Shown: in pieces, positions 26,283-34,802 of the stretch
Position numbering within the stretch: position 1 is the stretch's first letter
Layout of the letters: every line of letters begins with the position of its first letter
Origin: Herbaspirillum rubrisubalbicans
GTDB taxonomy: Bacteria > Pseudomonadota > Gammaproteobacteria > Burkholderiales > Burkholderiaceae_D
Length of the DNA stretch: 64,000 bases
Direction: 5' to 3'
Assembly (NCBI RefSeq): GCF_003719195.1
Contig: NZ_CP024996.1
Span: forward strand, 4,898,001 to 4,962,000
The notes under the pieces: model-generated
Databases searched by the model: none
What the model was told of the DNA's origin: nothing
What the model saw: only the letters and a program-made list of their open reading frames with translations
Position numbers and translations under genes: made by a program

Positions 26283-26308
26283 GCCCCGATGAAAATTCGG
26301 GGCTTTTC
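26283..26308 (+). terminator. Terminator after the immunity gene
   Basis: Arms GCCCCGA (26283-26289) and TCGGGGC (26297-26303), then TTTTCTTTTC. It matches in type and position the terminator before the 23.4-kb repeat. Confidence 0.82.
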
Positions 26309-26396
26309 TTTTCTGGAAACATCAGTGGAAAGGCTAGTGGGCATATCTGGTCTTCCAATTCTTTTTTCTGCTATTCCGATAAGGTAGTAGAAGATC

Positions 26397-26445
26397 GGAT
26401 TGAAAATCCTTGTGTCGGTGGTTCGATTCCGCCACGGGCCACCAA
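26397..26445 (+). repeat. attR: copy of the tRNA-Phe 3' half
   Basis: It repeats 8805-8853 with one change (A26434 for C8842). It lacks the 5' half of the tRNA, so it is not a gene. Its left flank (26341-26396) is the conserved right-end block also seen at 23.4 kb; its right flank is the repressor relic, as attL is flanked by the repressor. Confidence 0.92.
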
Positions 26446-26690
26446 AGATTCAGCAGAATTAGCAGCCACACTTTCGAGTGTTGGTGCTTTTTTATTTCCT
26501 CTGCTGCTCGTGCCATCAAGGCGAGCATTTCCCCAGGCTCAATCCCCGCCTCATCTGCAATCTTTAACGCTGTCTTCGCGTCTGGAATGCGCCCTTGTTT
26601 TACGTACCCATGCAACGTTCGGTGTACCTGCCTGAGCATGAAGCAGGCGGCGAATAAATTCGCGGTGGATCTGTTGCATCCCGAATCTCG
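26446..26690 (-). pseudogene. Relic of a second inovirus: repressor 3' part fused to phage-gene remnant
   Basis: On the minus strand, LHGYVKQGRIPDAKTALKIADEAGIEPGEMLALMARA parallels the intact repressor (LHQYVKKGRTPDAETALRI...). It starts only at the turn of the HTH. From ~26618 the plus strand instead matches 9648-9690, the end of the ssDNA-binding gene and the start of the small basic gene (ATGAA.CAGGCGGCG.ATAAATTC). So ~630 bp between these points has been deleted. The frame through attR is still open. This is the left edge of another, tandem prophage of the same family, almost entirely lost. Confidence 0.8.
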
Positions 26691-26777
26691 ACGAAACATG
26701 GAGTGGAACCGATTCTATTTTCTTTCCACTTAATTCAGCAGTAAATTCATTTCAACTTGATTTCAAGGAGATTTACT

Positions 26778-26999
26778 ATGCCGATCGATAACTATTCATG
26801 GAATACGTTGCATCAAAGTGGAGCCTCGAATAAGGAGCTTTGGAAGTTGGAACGAGAAATAACTAGAGATGGCGTAAGGCCGAAAGATGTTGATGATGCA
26901 GTAAAAAATGGTGCCACCCTTAGCGACATCAAGGACGCACTACACGAACGGGAGAATCGGCACAAAAAAGAAGCTCTAGGCGAAATTTCGAATGGTTAG
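26778..26999 (+). CDS. Small hypothetical protein beyond attR
   Basis: A 73-residue, highly charged and probably helical protein (LWKLEREITRDGVRPKDVDD, LSDIKDALHERENRHKKEA). CAAGGAG lies at proper distance before ATG 26778. There is no signal peptide or membrane segment, and I recognise no family. It lies between the prophage relic and a further tRNA fragment, so it is likely cargo of an older insertion. Confidence 0.5.
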   Translation: MPIDNYSWNTLHQSGASNKELWKLEREITRDGVRPKDVDDAVKNGATLSDIKDALHERENRHKKEALGEISNG

Positions 27000-27107
27000 G
27001 CTCATACAGCTCACCTCTTTTTGAATAAGGCCAAGTACGATTTAGCCCCCCCCCCCCGGAAGTGATGCTTTTTTTTTGTGAAAAATAGATGCACGCCTTA
27101 ATGGTCA

Positions 27108-27140
27108 TGTCGGTGGCTCAATTTCGCCTAGGTCTACCAA
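27108..27140 (+). repeat. Diverged tRNA-Phe 3'-end fragment
   Basis: TGTCGGTGG.TC.ATT.CGCC..GG.C.ACCAA matches the T-arm and acceptor end of tRNA-Phe at 26 of 33 positions. It lies just before a strong terminator, the context expected of the original chromosomal tRNA end. It may mark the ancestral right boundary displaced by repeated integrations. Confidence 0.55.
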
Positions 27141-27152
27141 TAATGTCCCAAG

Positions 27153-27184
27153 AAAAACGCCAACCGGTGATGGTTGGCGTTTTT
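27153..27184 (+). terminator. Strong hairpin terminator, possibly the original tRNA-Phe terminator
   Basis: Perfect 13-bp arms AAAAACGCCAACC and GGTTGGCGTTTTT with a 6-base loop. It stands 12 bp after a decayed tRNA-Phe 3' end. That spacing is natural for a tRNA terminator left behind when elements inserted between the tRNA and it. Confidence 0.8.
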
Positions 27185-27805
27185 CATTTCAACGCCGAAA
27201 TTCTTTGGCTCCGATCTATTCCCGGCGCTACCTCTCCCTGCCGCACCTCAACAGCCCCTGCTGCACATGACGCAAAGAAACTGCGCAAACAAAAAAATCG
27301 ACCACGCAAATCTCGAATTACCTCTAAGCGCAGGTATGAGAACTCAGTTTTTTAATCAGTCTGATTGCGGATTACATGAATGATATCGCCCTGCAAACAG
27401 GCGATAACTATATCTCTGGACAACACTTATATGAACATCACTTCTGCCTCGAATAAGGTTGGCAATAGGCATTGCCACCTTTTTCTTCACTTCCTCCGAA
27501 GCATTTCCACAGCTTCGCAGCGCTACTGCTGACTAGGCGCACAGGATCAGAAAATTCACTAAAAAATTTTCGAGACATTCAGCTACTACCGAAAAAAAAC
27601 GAATATCCATCACAACTTTTCCCCTATCTCTCCTCATATACCAAAGCCAATCCATAATCCGGCACAACAAAAAGCAAGTCCAGCAAAACAATCGTTTCCT
27701 GAATGGAACCGGTGTTCCCTCCCGCAAGAAAATGAACATGCCTGACGCCGATCACTGCGTCGCGCATCTCGCTTTGCGCGTGTGGGGCGGACGCATGACG
27801 ACGAT
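27185..27805. other. Gene-poor stretch before the PKS gene
   Basis: About 620 bp without a gene I can support; short frames lack ribosome sites and protein-like composition. Just upstream of this stretch, a C11 homopolymer occurs near 27047-27057 and a T9 run near 27069. The promoter for the PKS gene, if any, should lie near its end, but I see no consensus. Confidence 0.4.
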
Positions 27806-30800
27806 ATGATTCCGGCCGAAAACGACACCCAGCATATTCCCCGCGATGCAGCACCTACGCAGCCCACAGGGAAAGACCAAGAACGACAGGCAATAGCAAT
27901 CATCGGCCTGGCATTTCGCTTTCCCGGCGATCTGGCCGACGAAGATAGCCTGTGGTCCGCCTTGAGCGAGGGACGGGATATGGTGACGCACCTACCCGCC
28001 GAGCGCTTTGCAACGGATGAACTGGCACACCCTGAGCGTCCCGAGGCTGGCCGCAGTGTGAACTTCTCTGCCGGGGTACTCTCGGGCATCGATCAATTCG
28101 ATGCGGCATTCTTTGGTATCTCGCCACGCGAGGCGGCTTGGCTCGATCCCCAGCAGCGCCTGCTGCTAGAGCTCTCCTGGGAAGCCATGGAAAATGCCGG
28201 CAAGCCACCGTCCAGCCTGGCTGGAACCGACTGCGCTGTCTATGTTGGCATCTCCAGCCTGGACTATGGCACGCGAGGCCTGGATGACCTGGCCTCGTTG
28301 TCGGCCCATACGATGACGGGCAATACCCTCAGTCTGGCGGCCAACCGACTGTCCTATTTCTTTGACCTGCGTGGCCCATCGTTGGCAGTCGATACCGCCT
28401 GTTCGTCTTCACTGTTCGCCCTGCATCACGCCTGCCGCTGCTTGCAGCATGGCGAGGCCAAGGTCGCCCTGGTCGGCGGTGTCAATCTGCTGCTGCATCC
28501 CTATCCTTTCGTCGGCTTCACCAAGGCATCGATGTTGTCCGCTGACGGTCGCTGCAAGGTTTTCGATGCCGCGGGAAACGGCTACGTGCGCGCCGAAGGC
28601 GGCGCGGTATTGCTGCTCAAGCCGCTGCGTCAGGCGCAGCGCGACGGTGACTGCATCCACGCCGTGATCCTGGCAAGCGGTATCAATTCAGATGGCAAGC
28701 GCAAGACCGGCATCACCATCCCGAGCCAAGCAGGACAAGCAGAGCTGATGCGATCGGTATTAAAGCAAAGTGGCTTGCGCGGCGCGGACATCGACTTCAT
28801 TGAGGCACATGGCACCGGCACCATGGTCGGCGATCCCGTCGAAGCTGCCGCCATCGGCGAAGTCTACGGTGGCCAGCGGGCGGCTCCTCTGCCCATCGGT
28901 TCGATCAAGGCCAACCTGGGGCATCTGGAGGCAGCCTCCGGCATGGCGAGTCTGGTCAAGACCGTACTGGCACTCAAACGACGTGCCTTGCCACCGCAGA
29001 TCCAATTGCACGAGGCGCATCCAAGCATCGATCTGGAGGCGTTGAATCTGCGCTGCCATACCAGCCCTTTCCCGCTGTCCAAGGAAGGGCCATTGTTGGC
29101 AGGCGTCAATTCTTTCGGCTTCGGTGGAGCAAACGCACATGTCCTGTTGTGTGAATATCACGCAGACGTGTCTACGGATTGCCGCACGACTCCCGCATCA
29201 CCTCCCCCCTTGTTCTTGAGCGCCGCCAATGAAGCCGCCTTGCGCGCCTTGGCAGGACGCTACCAGCGTCTACTGGACAAGCATACTGCCGGGCTGGACT
29301 TCTACGATCTGGCCTGGAGCGCAGCCTATCGGCGCAACCGCCTGCCATCCCGACTGGCGCTGTACTGCGAGGATGGAAAGAAGGCGGCCACAGCACTGGC
29401 GGCGTTTGCACAGGGTCAGCCGCATGAGGCGATAGTGCAAGAACAAGGTCTGCCGCAGAAAGGCAGAGTCGCCTTCGTCTATACCGGCAACGGCGCCCAA
29501 TGGACAGGAATGGCACTGCGCCTGATGCACGAGTCCTCCCGATTCGCCGTATCCATGGCCGATCTCGATGCCCGGATGGCAGCCGTCGCCGGATTTTCCA
29601 TACTGGAGCAATTACAGGCTGACGCGCACTCGTCACGCCTGGACGATACCGAAGTCGCACAGCCATTGATCTTCGCCATCCAGGTGGCGCTCACGCAGTG
29701 GCTGGCCGCGCAGCACGTCATCCCCGATGTGGTATGCGGTCACAGCGTCGGCGAGGTAGCCGCGGCCTGGGCCTGCGGGATGCTCGATATGGATGCGGCG
29801 ATTCGCCTCATCGTCGCGCGTAGCCGAGCCCAGGGCATGACACGTGGCAGCGGTCGGATGGCAGCGGTTGGTTTGTCAGTCACTGCGTTGGAGCAACTGC
29901 TGGGAGAGATGGTGGAGCCGCTTGACCTGGAAATTGCAGCAATCAACAGCGCTGACAATCTGACGGTCTCTGGCCGGCTCGCCGATCTGGAACGTCTACA
30001 AGCACGTCTAAACGAGCGCAATCAATTCTTCCGCCTGCTAGACCTGGACTATGCCTTCCACAGTCGATACATGGAGCCCGCACGCGAGGCGTTGTTGACT
30101 CAGCTTGGCGACTGGACATCAGGTACTGCCACGCGAGCCATGTTCATTTCCACAGTCAGCGGCACGCGCAGCCTTGGCCCTGAACTGGATGCCCATTACT
30201 GGTGGCGCAACGTGCGCGAGCCGGTACGTTTGAGCGACGCTGTGAGCGAAATGGCCCGGCAAGGCTGCCACATCTTGGTCGAAATCGGCCCCCATGCCAT
30301 CCTGCAGCGCTATCTGCGCGACTGCCTCCAAAGTAACGACATCAAGGGCAGGATATTGCCTACCCTGCGCCGTCATGCGGACGGCATCACGGCACTCACC
30401 GACACCGTATTGCGCATACAGTTGCTCGCCGAGCAGCCCGACCTCTCTGCCCACTTTCCAATGCCGGGCCGGCCCGTGAATCTGCCCAACTATCCGTGGC
30501 AGCGCGAGTCATTCTGGCATCCAAGCACCAATGAATCTGGGCGTGCGATCACGTCCCGGCGTACCCACCCCTTGCTGGGCTGGTCCCTGCCGCGTAGTAG
30601 CCATTGCTGGGAAAACGTAGTCGATCCCTGTACCTTACCCTGGCTGGCCGACCACCGCGTCGGCGGCGCCATCGTCTTTCCTGGTGCGGCCTACCTGGAA
30701 ATGGCGCTGGCCGCCGCCAGCCAATGGTCACCCGGCCAATGCCTGAGCTGCGAGCAGATCGACATCCTCGCGCCGATGGTCTTCGACGGCAACCACGCGC

Positions 30801-30949
30801 GCACGCTTCGCTTCGAACTGGACGAACACGATGGCAGCTTCCAGATAAAAAGCCGACCTCGGCTGAGCGAACCAATCGCTGCGCCAAGGCGATCGAACCC
30901 AACCTCGGACTACTACATCATCGCAACGTCAAGATCATCGATCTGCTGA
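27806..30949 (+). pseudogene. Type I modular polyketide synthase, truncated in the DH domain
   Basis: The KS domain (~25-445) has Cys ~199 in VDTACSSSL and the histidines of EAHGTGTMVGDP (~333) and ANLGHLEAASG. The AT domain (~535-830) has GHSVGEVAA near 645. The DH domain starts at HPLLGWSLP (~910) and shows the first motif HRVGGAIVFPG. After FQIKSRPRLSE (~30865) PKS sequence ends and kpsM sequence begins in another frame, and a stop follows at 30947. KR, ACP and the rest of DH are missing; a full gene would exceed 2000 residues. KS and AT look intact, but without an ACP the product cannot work alone. The start could also be GTG 27782. An earlier PKS locus was probably removed by the same deletion. 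Confidence 0.9.
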
Positions 30950-31407
30950 TCACCCGAGTCCTGCTGGAGCTGGTAGGAGGTACAACCTCCTTCGTCCTGC
31001 TTGCCTTGATCTTCTTCCTGGTCGACACCATGCCTCTGCCGGAAGACCTGCTGACGGTCCTGCTGGGCTGGCTGTTACTGGGATGGCTGGCGCTGGCACT
31101 GGGCTTCATCGTGGGTGCCCTGTCGGAGCGCTCAGATACCTTCGAAAGGATCTGGCAGGTCGCCAATTATCTGCTGTTTCCTATCTCCGGTGCCGTCTAC
31201 ATGGTCGACTGGCTACCACGCTTCCTGCAAGAGGTCGTGCTGCTGCTGCCCATGGTCCATGGGGTCGAGATGATTCGTCATGGATATTGGGGCGGTCTGT
31301 TGCCTACCCACGAGAACCCGGCCTACCTGGTCGCTTGCAATCTGGTGTTGACATTGATGGGACTGGCGCTGGTCCGAGCCTCGGAAAACAAGGTCGAACT
31401 GGAATGA
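30874..31407 (+). pseudogene. kpsM: Capsule ABC-transporter permease, 5' end deleted (KpsM-like)
   Basis: From NRCAKAIEPNLGLLHHRNVK onward the frame is the C-terminal two-thirds of a KpsM/CtrC/BexB permease (177 residues of ~260). Membrane segments LVGGTTSFVLLALIFFLV, LLGWLLLGWLALALGFIVGA, WQVANYLLFPISGAVYMV and LVACNLVLTLMGLALV are present, as are GALSERSDTFERIW and LPMVHGVEMIRHGYWG. The first ~85 residues are replaced by PKS sequence. The stop overlaps kpsT (ATGA). KpsM forms the inner-membrane pore; without the N-terminal membrane helices, export by this transporter should fail unless another permease substitutes. Confidence 0.88.
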
Positions 31408-32054
31408 TCAAGCTCAACCAAGTCAGCAAATCCTACTTCACGCGACACGGCGAGCGCCTGATCCTGGACTCGGTAGAGGCCACTGTGCAGCGCGGTGAAA
31501 AAGTCGGCGTACTGGGCCGCAACGGCGCTGGCAAGTCAACCCTGATCCGACTTCTGGGGGGCGTCGAGCATCCTTCTTCCGGCAGCATCGTGCGGCGCAT
31601 GAACATCTCCTGGCCCCTGGCCTTCGGCGGTGCCTTCCAGGGCAGCCTGTCGGGACTGGATAACTTCCGCTTTATTTGCCGCATCTATGGCCTCTCTCAC
31701 CACGACAGGCTGGCGCAGGTGGAAGACTTTGCCGAATTGGGCCACTACCTGCGCGAGCCGGTGAAAACTTACTCGACCGGGATGCGTGCAAGGCTGGCAT
31801 TTGCCATCTCGATGGCCGTGGAGTTCGACTGCTTCCTGATCGATGAAGTCATCACGGTCGGAGACGCGCGTTTCCAGACCAAGTGCCGGCATGAGCTGTT
31901 CGAGAAACGGCGGGACCGCAGTTTTGTCATCGTCTCGCACGAGGTACACAACATCCGCGATTACTGCGAGCGTGTTTTGGTCCTGCACGACCGGAAGCTG
32001 CTGGCCTTTTCCGAAGTCGACGCGGCCATCGATTTTTATCAGGAACATTGTTGA
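31404..32054 (+). CDS. kpsT: Capsule polysaccharide ABC transporter, ATP-binding subunit
   Basis: A 216-residue ATPase energising export of the capsule polymer from the cytoplasm. Walker A is GRNGAGKST, the signature-like motif is KTYSTGMRARLAFA, Walker B is CFLIDEV, and the H-loop is IVSHEV. The length is typical for KpsT/CtrD. ATG 31404 overlaps the permease stop by 4 bp. The upstream partner has lost its 5' end, so it can be translated only if a promoter exists within the PKS remnant. Confidence 0.95.
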   Translation: MIKLNQVSKSYFTRHGERLILDSVEATVQRGEKVGVLGRNGAGKSTLIRLLGGVEHPSSGSIVRRMNISWPLAFGGAFQGSLSGLDNFRFICRIYGLSHHDRLAQVEDFAELGHYLREPVKTYSTGMRARLAFAISMAVEFDCFLIDEVITVGDARFQTKCRHELFEKRRDRSFVIVSHEVHNIRDYCERVLVLHDRKLLAFSEVDAAIDFYQEHC

Positions 32055-32060
32055 ATAGGA

Positions 32061-33923
32061 ATGCTGTCCATGAAAAAAACCGGCAATACCATCAAGACGA
32101 GCAATAACAATACGGTGCAGGAAATCTTCTTTTCCACGAATGCCACAATCGAGGCGTTGTACCTGCGCACCCTGCATGGCCATGCGGAACTGGTGGACGA
32201 CGTGCTGTGCCTGGAACAGGATACCAAGCTCTCTTTCAATACCTACTTCAATAGCTTTTATGAGAGCTACTGGTCCCAGATTTCCAGCCTGGATGATCTC
32301 TTCCTGGACATCGAATTCTCTGGTTCGCTGATCATCGAAGTGTTCCGAGATACGCATCACCAAGGCTGTCAGCGCATCACCCATCTCCGCCTGGATGCCG
32401 ACCGCCAGGAGCAACGCAGCATCCCGCTAAACGCTCTGGGTTCATCCATCGGCGTCACCGGCCGCCTGTTCGTCGATGTCATGTCACGCAAGAACAGTCG
32501 GCTCGTCAGCCTGCGCTTCGCAACCAGTTCAGCGGTCAGGCGCAAGGCCAGGATCAGCCTGGGCATCTGTACCTTTCAGCGTGAAAAGTTCGTGCTGCGC
32601 AATCTGAAATCACTGCTGGGCATGACGGCATTGCAGCCGGGCTTGGCGCGCATCATTCTGGTCAACCAGGGCGGCACGTTAAAGCTCCCCGAACTGCAAC
32701 GTCTGATCGATTCTTCCGCACGTGTCCTATTGATTCAGCAAGGCAATCTGGGAGGATGCGGTGGCTTTACGCGCACCATGCATGAGGCCCTGAAGATAGG
32801 TGAGGTGACCCATCACGTTTTGATGGACGATGATGCTGTGCTCGACACGCGATTGCTGCAAAACCTGATCTCGCTGCTGAGTTTTGTTGATGACGATGTG
32901 GTCATCGGCGGGCACATGCTGGATATGCTGCGACCACAGTTCCTGTACGAGGCAGGAGCGCAGGTCCGCGACAACACCAGGATCATCCCTCTGCATCACA
33001 ACGTCGACCTGCGCTCAATCGATGCACTGCACCGCTTCAATGCTTTCCAGGCAGTCGACTACAACGCCTGGTGGTTCTGCACCGTGCCTATCGAACAAAT
33101 CCGCATGGCGCAATTCCCCGCCCCCATCTTCATCCGCGGCGATGACATGGAATACGGATTGCGCCTGCAAGAACAGGGTAACCGGACCGTCGCCATGCCC
33201 GGCATCGCGGTCTGGCATGAACCCTTTTACGTCAAGGTCGGCAGCTGGCAGTTGTACTACGACCTGCGCAACCGTCTGATCCTGGCCGCCAGCTATCCGC
33301 ATCGCTTCCGCATGGAGTCCCCCCTGGACGTACTGTGGTGGATGCTCAAGTCGGCGGCTTCCCACGACTATCTCTCGGCAGCATTGCTGGCCAAGGCAGT
33401 CAACGACTTTCTGGCAGGACCGACGCTCATGGAACAGAACTCCGAAGCGATCCATGCGAGCGTTTCCCGCCTGACCAAATCGCTGGCGCAACCATCCACC
33501 AGCGAACACGATCTGCCGCCAGCTCCACAACGCCTGCGCCGTCTGCCGCGTTCCGACTGGGGGCTGGCACTGTTGTTGACCTGGCGCATCGCCAGCACGT
33601 TACTGCTGGCCGGATGGAGCCGACCGCGCCTACTAATGGATCACGAGGCCAGCCTGGCCAACATCCACACTGGTGCCTACGTCAAGACCAACGGTATCCG
33701 CAGTTACCGCCTGCGCTACTTGCCCCACCGTATGCGCTTGCTGCAGGCCTTGCACACCTCGTTTTCGGTCTGGCTGGCTTATCGGCGCCGCCGCAAGGAA
33801 GCCGCACAGCAATGGAAGAACGATATCGCGCGCTTGCGCAGCATCACCACCTGGCAGACGATCTTCCACACCAATGCGCCACAACAGCCTGGGAGCATGA
33901 AGCAGCCCGGCGCACGCGGATGA
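32061..33923 (+). CDS. GlfT2-like galactofuranosyltransferase (GT2 family)
   Basis: A 620-residue protein. An N-terminal ~170-residue beta-rich domain (LSFNTYFNSFYESYW, RLFVDVMS) precedes a GT-A domain with SLGICTFQREKFVLRNLKSL, the DxD motif in HVLMDDDAVLD and the catalytic-region FIRGDDMEYGLRLQE, then WHEPFYVKVGSWQLYYDLRN. A ~200-residue helical C-terminus follows. This architecture is that of GlfT2-type polymerising galactofuranosyltransferases. Two genes on, glf supplies UDP-galactofuranose, which supports the call. The start may be ATG 32061 or 32070. Its stop overlaps the next gene (ATGA). It probably builds a Galf-containing capsule in the cytoplasm. Confidence 0.85.
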   Translation: MLSMKKTGNTIKTSNNNTVQEIFFSTNATIEALYLRTLHGHAELVDDVLCLEQDTKLSFNTYFNSFYESYWSQISSLDDLFLDIEFSGSLIIEVFRDTHHQGCQRITHLRLDADRQEQRSIPLNALGSSIGVTGRLFVDVMSRKNSRLVSLRFATSSAVRRKARISLGICTFQREKFVLRNLKSLLGMTALQPGLARIILVNQGGTLKLPELQRLIDSSARVLLIQQGNLGGCGGFTRTMHEALKIGEVTHHVLMDDDAVLDTRLLQNLISLLSFVDDDVVIGGHMLDMLRPQFLYEAGAQVRDNTRIIPLHHNVDLRSIDALHRFNAFQAVDYNAWWFCTVPIEQIRMAQFPAPIFIRGDDMEYGLRLQEQGNRTVAMPGIAVWHEPFYVKVGSWQLYYDLRNRLILAASYPHRFRMESPLDVLWWMLKSAASHDYLSAALLAKAVNDFLAGPTLMEQNSEAIHASVSRLTKSLAQPSTSEHDLPPAPQRLRRLPRSDWGLALLLTWRIASTLLLAGWSRPRLLMDHEASLANIHTGAYVKTNGIRSYRLRYLPHRMRLLQALHTSFSVWLAYRRRRKEAAQQWKNDIARLRSITTWQTIFHTNAPQQPGSMKQPGARG

Positions 33924-34792
33924 GTCAGGCGCGTTGCCTGGTCCTGATCCGCGCAGGCAAGGATCACTGCTTTTCGGCGCTGACCCGCACACCAAGAACG
34001 AACCGTTCCTGGGATCTGGCTCTGAGCATCTATGACGATACGCCTGTTCCATGTGGTACACAGGTCGAATGGGTACATCGATATCCAGGTGGCAAGTGGA
34101 GCGGTATCTGGCAGTTCTTTACCGAGCATGGCGCCGCCCTCAATGGTTACGACTACTACTGGCTGGTCGATGACGATGTCGAGATCGATACCCCTGGCCT
34201 GGAGCGGCTACTGGCACATGTTCGCCACCACCGTTTCGAACTGGCCCAGCCTGCACTGACGCCGGACAGCTACTACTCGCACCGTCTGACCCTGGCATGC
34301 CCAGGCCTGCGGCACCGGCATACCAACTTGGTCGAGATCATGGCACCGCTGCTGTCGGCGGCTCTGCTTGGCCGCATCCTGCCACTGATACGAGATACCG
34401 ACAGCGGCTTTGGGCTGGACTGGCTATGGCAGCGCATGGTCCCTGAGCCGCATCGTCAGATCGCCATCATCGACCTCGCTCCGGTACGCCACGCCAGGCC
34501 ACTCAGGCAGCACTTGCGTAACGCCATGGCCAGCAAGGGCGCGACACCGGAACAAGAACGCAGCAGGCTAAGCAAGGCCCATGGATTGCGGCGCCTGCAC
34601 GGCGTCGCAATCGCGGCACTGACCAGCGACGGCCAGTGCATCCGATCGCGGCTGCGGCTGGCGCTGTACATGGCGCGCGGCTATTGGAGCATACGCCAGG
34701 ACATTACCCGACGTCCTTGGACTGCCGCCCAGACAGTGATACTGATCTATCGCCAATTGTTTTCCCCCCTGGGTTATCACCATCCTTCATAA
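33920..34792 (+). CDS. DUF707-like putative glycosyltransferase
   Basis: A 290-residue protein beginning MSQARCLVLIRAGKDHCF. It contains WDLALSIYDD, GYDYYWLVDDDVEIDTPGLE (a DxD-like nucleotide-sugar site near residue 85) and DTDSGFGLDWLW. These are DUF707-type signatures, a family resembling GT-A glycosyltransferases in plant and bacterial polysaccharide loci. It is translationally coupled to the galactofuranosyltransferase-like gene by ATGA. Donor and acceptor are unknown. Confidence 0.75.
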   Translation: MSQARCLVLIRAGKDHCFSALTRTPRTNRSWDLALSIYDDTPVPCGTQVEWVHRYPGGKWSGIWQFFTEHGAALNGYDYYWLVDDDVEIDTPGLERLLAHVRHHRFELAQPALTPDSYYSHRLTLACPGLRHRHTNLVEIMAPLLSAALLGRILPLIRDTDSGFGLDWLWQRMVPEPHRQIAIIDLAPVRHARPLRQHLRNAMASKGATPEQERSRLSKAHGLRRLHGVAIAALTSDGQCIRSRLRLALYMARGYWSIRQDITRRPWTAAQTVILIYRQLFSPLGYHHPS

Positions 34793-34802
34793 GGACATTG
34801 AC

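Larger units (their letters stand above)
8805..26445. mobile_element. tRNA-Phe genomic island (inovirus + defence + T6SS effector cargo)
   Basis: A ~17.6-kb island between direct repeats of the tRNA-Phe 3' end. The left part is an inovirus with its own tyrosine integrase. The middle carries TIR/caspase and RloAB defence genes and an IS2-group insertion. The right part is a type VI effector/immunity cassette. Base composition falls clearly below that of the flanking chromosome after 16.8 kb. An internal decayed att-like block at 23.4 kb, followed by the cassette, suggests that the island is a stack of at least two insertions rather than one unit. Confidence 0.88.

Noticed and set aside
26397..26445. 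Second tRNA-Phe gene
   Set aside because: Only the 3' half is present; no D-arm or acceptor 5' strand precedes it. It is attR.
27041..27075. C11 and T9 homopolymers as a phase-variable promoter
   Set aside because: They lie far from any supported start codon and no gene begins within a useful distance; possible sequencing artefact.
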